Below are positions 16,479 to 25,452 of a stretch of 64,000 bases of DNA, in pieces; the first letter of the stretch is position 1, and the number at the start of each line of letters is the position of its first letter. The DNA comes from Planctomycetes bacterium TMED75 (GTDB lineage Bacteria > Planctomycetota > Phycisphaerae > Phycisphaerales > SM1A02), in contig NHEC01000014.1 of the NCBI GenBank assembly GCA_002171655.1, positions 1 through 64,000 on the forward strand, given 5' to 3'. Position numbers and translations under genes: made by a program. Below the pieces are notes generated by a model, which worked only from the letters and a program-made list of their open reading frames with translations, searched no databases and was not told where the DNA came from.

Positions 16479-17645
16479 TTGCGCATACTGCATATCTCAA
16501 CCCGGTTGATCCTGGGCGGATCGCAGGAGAACACACTGATCTCCTGTGCGGGGCAGGCCGACGAAGGCCACGAGGTGGCTTTGGCCTACGGGCCCATCTA
16601 CGGCCCCGAAGGCAGCATGCTGGACGAGGCGCGCGCCCACCAGGGCGTGGAGCCGATCGAGATTCCAAATCTGGTCAGACAACTGTCCCCCATCAAGGAC
16701 CTCGGATGCCGGATGGCTCTTCAACAGTTGATGAAAAGATACCGACCCGACGTGGTCCACACGCATTCTTCAAAGGCGGGAATTCTTGGTCGCGCAGCAG
16801 CACACTCCGCTGGAGTTCCCGCGGTGGTTCATACAATTCACGGGCTTCCCTTTCACCCGTATCAATCAAGGATCAAAAATCGCACGTATGTGGCGCTCGA
16901 AAAGTGGGCCGCACGAAGGTGTGATGCAATCGTGTGCGTGGCAGATGCCATGAAGGAACAGGCACTGGCCAGCGGAATCGGTCACCAGGAACAGTTCACC
17001 ACCATCTATTCGGGCATGGATGTGCAGGCCTTTCTTGATTGCAGAGTCGACAGAGCAGCATGGCGAAGAGCGCACGATCTCCGTGATGATGACTTTGTAA
17101 TCGGAACCGTGGCGAGACTCGCGGAGCTCAAGGGACATGACGACCTGCTGGAGGCCATGGGCGATGAGCTGAGAAAAGATGCGGGATTGAAGCTGCTCTG
17201 GGTAGGAGACGGGTACTGGGCAGAGCGATTGAAAAGTCGCGTCATACAACTTGGGATTGAGAAGAACGTAGTCTTCACCGGTAAACTGCCGCCAAATGAA
17301 ATCCCCGGCGCAATTCGCTCTATGGACGTGCTTGCCCACCCAAGCTGGAGAGAAGGGCTTCCGAGAACCGTTCCTCAAGCATTGCTCAGCGGCGTTCCGG
17401 TCGTCGCACATGATGTGGACGGTACTCGGGAGGTGATCCATGACGGGCGCACCGGAAGACTTGTGAGGCCGGGGGACATTCAAGGCCTAAGAGAGGCCCT
17501 GGTCAGAGCTCGGCTTCGAATTCCAGACGAGATCAGACTGGCAAGGGCGGGTCAAGAATTGTGCCAGGACATGTTCCCTGCTCATAAGATGGTTCATGAA
17601 CTGGAAACTCTCTATGAGTCGATATTGCAGAGAAAACAAAGCTGA
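16479..17645 (+). CDS. Glycosyltransferase family 4
   Basis: Predicted 388-residue GT-B glycosyltransferase. TTG 16479 is preceded by GGAG at 8 bases and starts MRILHISTRLILGGSQENT, the usual GT4 opening. HTHSSKAGILGR and VHTIHGLPFHPYQS lie in the N-terminal domain; GTVARLAELKGHDDLL, the F-x-G strand and H-P-S-W-R-E-G-L-P-R-T-V-P-Q-A in the C-terminal domain supply the nucleotide-sugar EX7E-type region. Acceptor and sugar unknown. It is followed 51 bases later by a PIG-L deacetylase, so the pair could build and deacetylate an amino sugar. It does not have the BshA N-terminus, so bacillithiol synthesis is not claimed. Confidence 0.88.
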   Translation: MRILHISTRLILGGSQENTLISCAGQADEGHEVALAYGPIYGPEGSMLDEARAHQGVEPIEIPNLVRQLSPIKDLGCRMALQQLMKRYRPDVVHTHSSKAGILGRAAAHSAGVPAVVHTIHGLPFHPYQSRIKNRTYVALEKWAARRCDAIVCVADAMKEQALASGIGHQEQFTTIYSGMDVQAFLDCRVDRAAWRRAHDLRDDDFVIGTVARLAELKGHDDLLEAMGDELRKDAGLKLLWVGDGYWAERLKSRVIQLGIEKNVVFTGKLPPNEIPGAIRSMDVLAHPSWREGLPRTVPQALLSGVPVVAHDVDGTREVIHDGRTGRLVRPGDIQGLREALVRARLRIPDEIRLARAGQELCQDMFPAHKMVHELETLYESILQRKQS

Positions 17646-17696
17646 ATTCTGAATTTCAATGCCCACGATCACACCAAAAACCAGCGAAGAGAAACC

Positions 17697-18374
17697 ATGA
17701 AGATCACTGTTGTAGGTCCCCACCCCGATGATCAGGAACTCGGCATGGGAGGAACTATCGCGTCACTCGCAGCAGAAGGCCATCAGGTGATGTTGCTGGA
17801 CATGACCAACGGGGAGCCGACTCCCTGTGGAGATCCCGAGACCAGGGCCGTGGAAGCCGACAAAGCCGCGAAGATCCTTGGAGTAAGCCGATTTTGCATT
17901 GGATTGAAGAATCGATTCATCGAACATAATCTCGAGTCGCGGCACGCGGTCGCGGGATTCATTCGGCAGGAACAGCCAGAAATTCTATTCCTTCCATATC
18001 CGGAGGATGCGCATCCAGACCACGTAGCAACGAGTCGTATCGTCGAGGATGCTCGCTTTGATGCCAAACTCACAAAGATCGACCTGCCAGGATCACCCTG
18101 GCACGTGCCACGCCTGATCTACTACTTTTGCACGCACTTGAAGATCGTGCCCCAACCAAGCTTCATCTTCGATACCAGTAGGTTTCATGAGCGGAAAATC
18201 GAGTCGATCCTGGCATACGTAAGCCAGTTTGTGGCACGAGAGCAGAATCGAAAGATAGTTGATTGGATCACTGCAGGAAACAGCTACATGGGAAGTCGAA
18301 TCGGTTCAGAATATGGGGAACCATTCCATGTCAAGGAACCACTCGGACTGAGGACACTGAATCAACTCATCTGA
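17697..18374 (+). CDS. PIG-L family deacetylase (BshB1-like)
   Basis: Predicted 225-residue zinc-dependent N-deacetylase of the LmbE/PIG-L family. Zinc-binding motifs are HPDDQELG (residues 9-16) and HPDH at about 102-105. Overall layout and C-terminus (GSEYGEPF...LRTLNQLI) resemble BshB1, the GlcNAc-malate deacetylase of bacillithiol synthesis, more than GlcNAc-PI deacetylases. No BshC is visible, and the neighbouring GT4 is not an obvious BshA, so the true substrate is open. The 3' end faces the DegT-type aminotransferase with a 15-base gap. Confidence 0.88.
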   Translation: MKITVVGPHPDDQELGMGGTIASLAAEGHQVMLLDMTNGEPTPCGDPETRAVEADKAAKILGVSRFCIGLKNRFIEHNLESRHAVAGFIRQEQPEILFLPYPEDAHPDHVATSRIVEDARFDAKLTKIDLPGSPWHVPRLIYYFCTHLKIVPQPSFIFDTSRFHERKIESILAYVSQFVAREQNRKIVDWITAGNSYMGSRIGSEYGEPFHVKEPLGLRTLNQLI

Positions 18375-18389
18375 ATCGGAGGCCACCGA

Positions 18390-19589
18390 TCAGAGTGAGG
18401 AGACGATCGAAAGAAGGGTGTCCATGACATGTTCCTTCTGCGCCTGAGTCAGATCAGGATAGATTGGGATGGCAATGGTCTCACGAGAAGCACGCTCGGC
18501 TGCAGAAAGATTGAGTTCGAAAAGATCGAGATCTCTGTAACACTCCTGCTGATGCAATGCGAGGGGATAGTAGACTTCCGTCCCGATCCTTGCTTCGGAA
18601 AGTCGGGCGCGAATCATATCCCGGTGTCCCGCAGGCACTCTGATGATGTACTGATTGTAGATGTGCCGACTCGCCCCAGAAGCGGGAAGCGGATAACGAA
18701 TGGGAAGCTTGCTTGTTTCACCCAGTGAAACATCACTGGACAATCCACCCGCTTCACAAATGCAGTCGTCATAAAAACGGGCATTTTCCCGACGGCCTTC
18801 GGTCCAGGAATCGAGATGCCTCATTTTGACTCTGAGCACCGCGGCCTGAAGGGCATCAAGCCTGGAGTTGCAACCGACCTCGTGATGGTAGTACTTGGGC
18901 TCCATCCCGTGGTTGCGCAGGCGTGCCGCACGCGAAGCCATTTCGGGATCTTGAAAAGTCATGACCCCCCCATCACCGAAGCCTCCGAGATTCTTGCTGG
19001 GGAAAAAACTGAAGCACCCGGCCACAGACATTGATCCTGCACGTCGCCCGTGTACATCCTCCGAACCGAGTGCCTGCGCCGCATCCTCGATGACCGAGAT
19101 ACCTTGATCGGCGGCCAGGCCCATGATCGAATCCATATCGCAGCACTGCCCAAAGAGGTGGACCGGCATGATTGCTTTCACGCGCCCTTGCGGTGCTTTC
19201 GATAATGCCACATCCAGTGATTTCGGATCCATGTTGTAGGTAGCTGGATCCACGTCCACCAACAAGGGGATTGCACCAATACGACTGATGGAGCCAGCAG
19301 TCGAAAAGAACGTGTAGGTGGGACACACCACAATGTCACCAGGATTGACATCAGCTGCTTGGAGCGCAAGCTGAATCGCATCAGAACCACTCGCACAACC
19401 GACCGCGCGCGAAGTCGTGCAGTACTCAGCAATGTCTTCCTCAAGTTGAGTGACATTTGGACCGCCAATGAACCACTGGCTTTCGATGACTTCCTTGACC
19501 ACTGGCTCAAGCTCATCACGCAAGCCGGCGTACTGAGCCTTGAGATCTAGTAGTGGAACCTCGATCATGGTACGTGCACTCGTGGGCAT
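18390..19589 (-). CDS. DegT/DnrJ/EryC1/StrS family aminotransferase
   Basis: Predicted 399-residue PLP enzyme that typically transaminates keto-sugar nucleotides for surface polysaccharides. It opens with VPLLDLKAQYAGLRDEL; GCASGSDAIQLAL binds the cofactor phosphate, VIEDAAQALGS carries the PLP-stacking Asp, and SFFPSKNLGGFGDGG carries the Schiff-base Lys. The C-terminal EVYYPLALHQQECYRDL is also typical. ATG 19589 has GGAG 10 bases upstream; ATG 19568 is an alternative. It converges on the PIG-L gene and lies downstream of dut. Confidence 0.92.
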   Translation of the reverse strand: MPTSARTMIEVPLLDLKAQYAGLRDELEPVVKEVIESQWFIGGPNVTQLEEDIAEYCTTSRAVGCASGSDAIQLALQAADVNPGDIVVCPTYTFFSTAGSISRIGAIPLLVDVDPATYNMDPKSLDVALSKAPQGRVKAIMPVHLFGQCCDMDSIMGLAADQGISVIEDAAQALGSEDVHGRRAGSMSVAGCFSFFPSKNLGGFGDGGVMTFQDPEMASRAARLRNHGMEPKYYHHEVGCNSRLDALQAAVLRVKMRHLDSWTEGRRENARFYDDCICEAGGLSSDVSLGETSKLPIRYPLPASGASRHIYNQYIIRVPAGHRDMIRARLSEARIGTEVYYPLALHQQECYRDLDLFELNLSAAERASRETIAIPIYPDLTQAQKEHVMDTLLSIVSSL

Positions 19590-19682
19590 TTCCTGGCTAC
19601 TCCATTGGCCTTTGGCTATTCCCTTGACCCTTCAAGAATAATGGTATCCACCAACGAGGCGCAAGTCTCTCAATCGGTCGAT

Positions 19683-20126
19683 TCAGCTACCAGTTGATCC
19701 GAAACCGCCCTGCCCGCGGGCCGTCTCAGACAATTCAGAGACCTCCTCGATCTGGGCCCTGAATACCGGGGTGATCACCATCTGGGCTATGCGCATCCCC
19801 GGCTCTACGCTGAAGGTCTTACGACCCAGGTTGATCAGCGGGACCATCACTTCGCCACGATAATCCGAGTCGATAGTACCTGGGGAATTCGGCAGTGAGA
19901 TTCCGTGACGAGTGGAGAGTCCGCTCCGGGGGCGGACCTGCGCCTCGAATCCAGCGGGTATCGACATCGCAAAGCCGCAGGGGATCAATTGGATGTCACC
20001 ACTGCAGATCTCGATTGCATCCTCTACGGCCGCATGAAGATCCATCCCGGCGGCGAAATCCGTCTGGTAATGAGGGACGGTAGCCAGAGGAGAGAGGCGC
20101 TTGAATTGAAAAGGAATGGCAGTCAT
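19683..20126 (-). CDS. dut: dUTP diphosphatase
   Basis: Predicted 147-residue trimeric dUTPase, which hydrolyses dUTP to dUMP and keeps uracil out of DNA. All five motifs can be read: AAGMDLHA, the RPRSGLS motif, GTIDSDYRGEV, RIAQMVI and the C-terminal RGQGGFGSTGS, the last two motifs bracketing the active site. I use ATG 20126; TTG two codons earlier (20132) has AAGAG at 6 bases and is an alternative. Located 38 bases after bcp. Confidence 0.94.
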   Translation of the reverse strand: MTAIPFQFKRLSPLATVPHYQTDFAAGMDLHAAVEDAIEICSGDIQLIPCGFAMSIPAGFEAQVRPRSGLSTRHGISLPNSPGTIDSDYRGEVMVPLINLGRKTFSVEPGMRIAQMVITPVFRAQIEEVSELSETARGQGGFGSTGS

Positions 20127-20164
20127 CAGCAAGGTGTACTCTTCAGAAGGGAGAGGACTCGAAT

Positions 20165-20647
20165 TCAGTGTTCTTCGATCGTGGCAAGTATGTCTGTATC
20201 GTGCTCGGGAACCTTCACCTTGTCCCAGCGATGTACGACTTTACCCTTGGGATCGATCAGATAGGTAGTTCGCACCACGCCCATGTACTTGCGACCGTAC
20301 ATCGACTTCTCCTGCCACACCCCGTACTTCGCGCAAATGGCCGGCGTTCCTTCCGAATCCTTGGGGTCCGCCAAAAGCGTGAAATTCAAATCGTGCTTGT
20401 CAGAGAACTTTCGATGACTCTTTTCATCATCGGGACTCACGCCAAGAATCACCGCTCCGTGTCTGCCAAAGTCGGATTGTGCATCCCTGAACTGACAAGC
20501 CTCTTTCGTGCAGCCCGAGGTGTCATCCTTGGGGTAGAAATAGAGCACAACGTGATGACCCCGATAGTCTTTAAGTGCATGCTTTTCGCCATCCGCATCG
20601 CGGAGCGTGAATGCAGGTGCGGTTTTTCCGATCTCGACAAGTGGCAT
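20165..20647 (-). CDS. bcp: Thioredoxin-dependent peroxiredoxin (Bcp/PrxQ)
   Basis: Predicted 160-residue cytoplasmic peroxidase reducing hydroperoxides with thioredoxin electrons. The active-site segment YFYPKDDTSGCTKEACQF has the peroxidatic Cys at 46 and the Bcp-type resolving Cys at 51. The GVSPDDEKSHRKF and YLIDPKGKV strands are typical. ATG 20647 is used. It lies 26 bases after the OppD-type gene and may be read through from the transporter operon. Confidence 0.93.
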   Translation of the reverse strand: MPLVEIGKTAPAFTLRDADGEKHALKDYRGHHVVLYFYPKDDTSGCTKEACQFRDAQSDFGRHGAVILGVSPDDEKSHRKFSDKHDLNFTLLADPKDSEGTPAICAKYGVWQEKSMYGRKYMGVVRTTYLIDPKGKVVHRWDKVKVPEHDTDILATIEEH

Positions 20648-20673
20648 GGACTAGCTCCAACTGATTATTTGGC

Positions 20674-21774
20674 TCAGGTATCCGATCGACGATAATCAAG
20701 ATCGGGAACTCTTGTGGGGTGCGAAGCCGCATGGTCACTGCGGAAAACTCCAACCCAGCGATTGGGGGATATTTCATGCAGGATGTATTCTTCATCGGGA
20801 TCGGCGAGGTTGGGAGTCACGTTTGCTGGCGGGTCCGGCCACCACGGAACGAGGCCTTTTTCAAAGCCATCAAGCTTCACGAATTCAGCCGGATTCTCAA
20901 CAATTTCTTCGACGGTAGTGAGTCGATGCGCCGACTCCCTGAGATTTGGAATGGATTGAAACAGCCCCCTGGTGTACGGATGAAGGGGGTTGTCAAACAG
21001 CTCGAAGACATTGGCGTACTCGACGACACGTCCGGCGTACATGACACAGACCACATCCGCGTTTTCAGCAACCACTCCGAGATTGTGGGTAATGAGCATG
21101 ATTCCCATGTTGCGCGTGTTCTGAAGTTCGCGGAGAAGCTCAAGAATCTGCGCCTGAATTGTGACATCCAAGGCAGTCGTCGGTTCATCTGCAAGCAAGA
21201 GCTTCGGCTGACAGGCCAGTGCCATTGCAATCATCACCCGCTGACGCATTCCCCCGGAGAACTGATGGGGATAGGACTTGAGGCGTTGTTCAGGCTGGGG
21301 TATCCCCACGTCTTTCATTGCCTGCAAGGCAATGGTTTCGGCTTCAGACTGACTCACTTTCTGGTGCAAGAGAATGGCTTCCATGATCTGATCACCGATC
21401 GTGTAGACCGGGTTCAAGGAAGTCATCGGCTCCTGGAAAATCATCGCAATGTCATCGCCACGCAATGAGCGAATCTGATTTTCGTTGAATTCAAGCACGT
21501 CCTGCCCAAGGAACAGTGCCCTGCCTCCATCAAATCGACCCGGAGGGCGAGGAACCAGCTGCATGGTACTCATCGCGGTAACGCTCTTGCCGCATCCGGA
21601 TTCACCTACAACCGCAAGTGTTTGCCGGGGATAAATGGTCATGTTCACACCTGCAACGGCCTGCACACGAGGGCTGCTGGGAGAAGATGGATTACCAAAG
21701 GAAACCGCAAGGTCGCGCACTTCGAGCAGTGGCTTGTTGGGATCGATGAGTTGTTGATGATCGATATCGGCCAT
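20674..21774 (-). CDS. Oligopeptide-type ABC transporter ATPase (OppD/DppD-like)
   Basis: Predicted 366-residue cytoplasmic ATPase. Walker A is GESGCGKSV, signature [15 protein letters not shown], Walker [13 protein letters not shown], with the H-loop in LITHNLGVV. The C-terminal [13 protein letters not shown] segment is the oligopeptide/dipeptide ATPase extension. The start codon overlaps the stop of the permease gene by one base (TGATG), showing coupling. No OppF-type second ATPase is adjacent, so either the transporter uses a homodimer or the partner is encoded elsewhere. Confidence 0.92.
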   Translation of the reverse strand: MADIDHQQLIDPNKPLLEVRDLAVSFGNPSSPSSPRVQAVAGVNMTIYPRQTLAVVGESGCGKSVTAMSTMQLVPRPPGRFDGGRALFLGQDVLEFNENQIRSLRGDDIAMIFQEPMTSLNPVYTIGDQIMEAILLHQKVSQSEAETIALQAMKDVGIPQPEQRLKSYPHQFSGGMRQRVMIAMALACQPKLLLADEPTTALDVTIQAQILELLRELQNTRNMGIMLITHNLGVVAENADVVCVMYAGRVVEYANVFELFDNPLHPYTRGLFQSIPNLRESAHRLTTVEEIVENPAEFVKLDGFEKGLVPWWPDPPANVTPNLADPDEEYILHEISPNRWVGVFRSDHAASHPTRVPDLDYRRSDT

Positions 21775-23678
21775 CAGTTCGCAGCCTTCCTCATCTTGGG
21801 ATCGATGGCGTCTCGGAAATTCTCACCAAGCACGTTGTAAGCAAGTACCGTGAGGAAGATGGCCAATCCGGGAAACACCGCCATCCACCAGAGGAAGACT
21901 CCGGTCTCTCCGGTGGTAAGGGAAAGCAACTTACCCCACGAAGGTTGGCCATACGGACCGAGACCAAGATAACTCAAGGTGGCCTCCGCGATGATCGCGG
22001 CCGCAACCCCGAAAGATGCCTGGACCAAGACGGGAGTCACCCCGTTTGGCAGCATGTGACGGAACAGAGTCGAATGAAGCGGAAGCCCCACCGCACGACA
22101 GCTTTGGACGAAGTCCTGATTTCGTAACTTGAGGAACTCCGCACGGATGAATCGTGCCGAACCAGTCCAGGTGACGCAGCCGATGATCGTCATCATGACG
22201 TAGGTGTTTCGAGGCAGCACGGATGCCGCGACGATGAGGAGGAAGAGAACCGGAACTGCCATGAAGATCTCAAGGATTCTGGACAGGACAAGATCCACCC
22301 ATCCACCGAAATATCCCATCAATGCACCGACGATGATTCCAATCAGTACGGAGATCCCCGTGGAGACCAGACCGATCGATATCGAAAGCCTGCACGCCCA
22401 GAGCATCTGCGAGAGCACGTCGCGCCCAATCGGATCCGTTCCGAGATGAAAGACGCGAACACCGTACGTCGTCTTCAGGACATTCTCAGCCTTACGCAGG
22501 TAGTCGATGCGCTCGTCTATCTTTGTCTGCAATTCCGCGAGAGCGTCATTGATGGCGATGCCTGAATTGCGACCTGCACTTTGAAGCCCGCTGAACGATT
22601 CCTGGACCGCCTTGGCAGCGGTACGCGCTCCTGCGGAATCTTCCGACTCGATGGCGGCACGATAGTCAGCGAGTTCCTTGCCGGTCGACTTGAACAGCTG
22701 CACATACCGAGAGGAGACCCCGGCTTCCGAAAGTGCATCGAAGGGACCAGGGCAGTTGCAGATCAGTCCCTCAACCAGATTGTTCTTATTTTGGCGGCTG
22801 AGTGGAAGTCCCTCAATAGACCCTCCGAGATTGAAGACCACGGTCCGAGCAAGGTATCCCACCCCGTCATTCAGTCGATCTTCAGCGATCATCTCGAATG
22901 CATCACCAGTCGTGTTGCGCGGAGGAATGGAGTAATACTCTCCCCGCGACTGGGTTGGGGACCAGGGAATCAGTGTGTAGGTATTAGTCATGGTGCCTTC
23001 AGATTCACCACGAACAAACCGCTCCGGCTGGAGAACCGGTGCACTCCAACGATCGATGCAAACCAATCCCGCAATGAATGCAATCACGAATGCGAAGACT
23101 ATTCGACCAGGAATCGATCGGAACGTGGGCAACATGCAGAGAACTAAGCCAACTGCGAAACTGCTGCCAAAGCAGACCCACACCGAAAACGCCGACCATT
23201 CACCAGCGGACCCATCCTCCGGCATGAAGATGTATTGAAGAAGAGCGATCAGGACCACGATTGTCCCACCGATCACCGCAGCCGAGGTGATCACCCCAAG
23301 CTTTCTTTGCCGGGTCATCCCAATGGGAATGAAGAAGAGCAGAGGCCCGAGAACCCCCCCCAGCAGCAGTAGCAGATCGGTTGAAGTCAGCGATTCGAAA
23401 AGCGGCGAGAAGGAACGTGTAACTTCACCTTCGCCATCCAACTGGGTCTTCTCCACGGTCCACAGAGGCAGACCGTTGGCGATGACCGGTGCGAAGATTG
23501 CGAAGAAACCGACAATGGCGATCCAGAGCAGACCGGCCTGGGCTCCACGCCGAATCACCACACGGTGCCAGGCATCGGCCCAGAAAGGCTTGGCTCGCTC
23601 CACACCGACCCCCCGCATCACATCGATGCCGGAGATCGTCTTTTCGCTGTTAGCGGTTTTATCTGTGTGATTCGTCAT
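21774..23678 (-). CDS. ABC transporter permease, OppC-like, with large insertion
   Basis: Predicted 634-residue inner-membrane permease, about twice the usual OppC length of near 300. The C-terminal 230 residues are a standard permease core: [35 protein letters not shown], the EAA-like loop [25 protein letters not shown] and a final D-P-K-M. Before this, several extra hydrophobic segments (within about 40-215) and a soluble domain (about 225-405) are inserted. The soluble part has a helical stretch full of Lys, Ala and Glu. Function of the insertion is unknown. Confidence 0.87.
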   Translation of the reverse strand: MTNHTDKTANSEKTISGIDVMRGVGVERAKPFWADAWHRVVIRRGAQAGLLWIAIVGFFAIFAPVIANGLPLWTVEKTQLDGEGEVTRSFSPLFESLTSTDLLLLLGGVLGPLLFFIPIGMTRQRKLGVITSAAVIGGTIVVLIALLQYIFMPEDGSAGEWSAFSVWVCFGSSFAVGLVLCMLPTFRSIPGRIVFAFVIAFIAGLVCIDRWSAPVLQPERFVRGESEGTMTNTYTLIPWSPTQSRGEYYSIPPRNTTGDAFEMIAEDRLNDGVGYLARTVVFNLGGSIEGLPLSRQNKNNLVEGLICNCPGPFDALSEAGVSSRYVQLFKSTGKELADYRAAIESEDSAGARTAAKAVQESFSGLQSAGRNSGIAINDALAELQTKIDERIDYLRKAENVLKTTYGVRVFHLGTDPIGRDVLSQMLWACRLSISIGLVSTGISVLIGIIVGALMGYFGGWVDLVLSRILEIFMAVPVLFLLIVAASVLPRNTYVMMTIIGCVTWTGSARFIRAEFLKLRNQDFVQSCRAVGLPLHSTLFRHMLPNGVTPVLVQASFGVAAAIIAEATLSYLGLGPYGQPSWGKLLSLTTGETGVFLWWMAVFPGLAIFLTVLAYNVLGENFRDAIDPKMRKAAN

Positions 23679-23694
23679 GAATTCAGTATCTGGA

Positions 23695-25416
23695 TCAATC
23701 GTAGGTCACGCGAGGGTCTGCAACCGCATAAAGGATGTCGGCCAACAGGAGGGCCAGGAGGTTCACGATCGCGATCATGAAGACGTTCGCAAGAATGACA
23801 TCCCGGTCCATATTGAAAATCGCCTGGATGATGAGAGAGCCCATCCCCGGTACGGAGAAGATTCGCTCGATGACCACCGAACCGGCAAGCATCGCTGGAA
23901 AAACCAGAACAAAGATAGTGATGATCGGGAGCAGGCTGTTGCGGAACACGTGGTGCCATTTCACGGAGCTGTCAGAGACTCCCTTTGCACGCGCGGTACG
24001 TACGAAGTCCATCGTGTAGTTATCAAGCATTGCGGCACGAGTCTGCTTGGCGAGGACGGCGAAACCACCGTAAACCAGACACATAACGGGCAAAACCAAG
24101 TGCCAGAGGAGATCAATCAGATAGCCCCGATTGAATATTCCGTCCACCCAGTTGGGAAGGTAGAGCATGTCATCCGCATTGTTCGAATGCAGTCCGGATG
24201 CAGGAAACCATCCAAGATACTGTTGATTGGCCAGGAAGCCGATGGCGAGAACACCCGCCCAGACAACCGGGATCGACCAGAACATCACGAAGACCGTTCC
24301 AGAAACCTTGTCGAACCACTTGTTCTGCTGGGCCGCTGCCTGCATCCCAAACGGAACCGCGATGAAGTAGATGAAGGGAATGGCAACGACATTGAGAAGC
24401 AGCGTCACAGGGAGTGCCTCGGCGATCAGATCTATGACCGAACGACCAATCGTGAAACTCTTTCCGAAGTCGGGCCAGTCCAGACTGACGACGTTTCCGA
24501 ATCCGATTCCAGATCGCGGGTACGGACCACGCCGATAGGCATCCTGGACTCGAGACAAGGCCGCAAGTGCCGCAGCCTGCTTCTGGACGGTGTCGCTGTA
24601 CGCGGAACAGACTGCCGGCCAGGTCTTGAGCGAAGTGTCCGGAGCAATGCGTGCAAGCGTGGAATAGTCAATCTCACCCGCATCCAGAATAGCGACCGAG
24701 TACGCCGACTTGACTGCGCTGGCAGCCTGCCGGGTTGCGACATCTGAGGGCATTCCAAGTCCCTCGAGGCGCTTGGTCTCGGCGGCGATCAGTCGGTCTG
24801 TATCTTCGGAGGCATAGCCGGCAATCGCACTGGCGAGCGTTCGAGTGGAGAGAAGGTACTGAGCGCGTGCCCTCAGATAGGACTTGTTCGCATCCTTGTA
24901 TTCGGGAATAGCACTCGGGTCCTGACCGACCGAGAAGCCCCGGTCCCTTCGTTCATCAGCCGCAGCTTCGGCCATTTCAACCTGGCCGATCCTCTGTTGG
25001 TTCACGTCGTTTGCGAGTGAGGGATTAGCTTCTATCGCCTTTTCGACCAGTTTTTTTTCGGCCGTGACATCTCCCTGGAACCATTGCTCACTGATGGGGA
25101 GGTCCTTGACCGGTCGTGGTGGATCCTCAAGATCGCCCGCATAATTACGCAACGAGCGATCACCGAACTTAATCGGGGAGATGCGGCTCAACCAACGAAA
25201 GTACTGGACAACCGCGGGATCGTTCAATCCATAGCGATCTTCGATGTACAGAAGCTGGAGGCTGGCCTTGCTGTCGGCATCGACGTTTCCACCGGCGGAT
25301 CGCAAGGACGCCCCAATGCCACCGGGCGCAAGTGCCAGCAACATGAACACCATGAAGGTAATCCCGAACAAGGTCGGGATCATCAGAAACAGGCGTCGTC
25401 CGATGTAGGAAAGCAT
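23695..25416 (-). CDS. ABC transporter permease, OppB-like, with large insertion
   Basis: Predicted 573-residue inner-membrane permease. It begins with the OppB N-terminus MLSYIGRRLFLMIPTLFGITFMVF, and the last 270 residues are the usual core (EAA-like loop RTARAKGVSDSSVKWHHVFRNSLLPII and E-R-I-F-S-V-P-G-M-G). Between them lies an insertion of about 250 residues, mostly helical and predicted outside the membrane. Ordinary OppB proteins are about 310 residues. The same operon's OppC also carries an insertion, so the two could form a joint periplasmic structure. Confidence 0.88.
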   Translation of the reverse strand: MLSYIGRRLFLMIPTLFGITFMVFMLLALAPGGIGASLRSAGGNVDADSKASLQLLYIEDRYGLNDPAVVQYFRWLSRISPIKFGDRSLRNYAGDLEDPPRPVKDLPISEQWFQGDVTAEKKLVEKAIEANPSLANDVNQQRIGQVEMAEAAADERRDRGFSVGQDPSAIPEYKDANKSYLRARAQYLLSTRTLASAIAGYASEDTDRLIAAETKRLEGLGMPSDVATRQAASAVKSAYSVAILDAGEIDYSTLARIAPDTSLKTWPAVCSAYSDTVQKQAAALAALSRVQDAYRRGPYPRSGIGFGNVVSLDWPDFGKSFTIGRSVIDLIAEALPVTLLLNVVAIPFIYFIAVPFGMQAAAQQNKWFDKVSGTVFVMFWSIPVVWAGVLAIGFLANQQYLGWFPASGLHSNNADDMLYLPNWVDGIFNRGYLIDLLWHLVLPVMCLVYGGFAVLAKQTRAAMLDNYTMDFVRTARAKGVSDSSVKWHHVFRNSLLPIITIFVLVFPAMLAGSVVIERIFSVPGMGSLIIQAIFNMDRDVILANVFMIAIVNLLALLLADILYAVADPRVTYD

Positions 25417-25452
25417 GACTGGGTGTAAGGACCTTCGGAGAGGGGCGTCGGA

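Noticed and set aside
16479-17645. bshA assignment for the GT4 gene because of the neighbouring BshB1-like deacetylase
   Set aside because: The N-terminus and loops are those of general GT4 enzymes, not of BshA.
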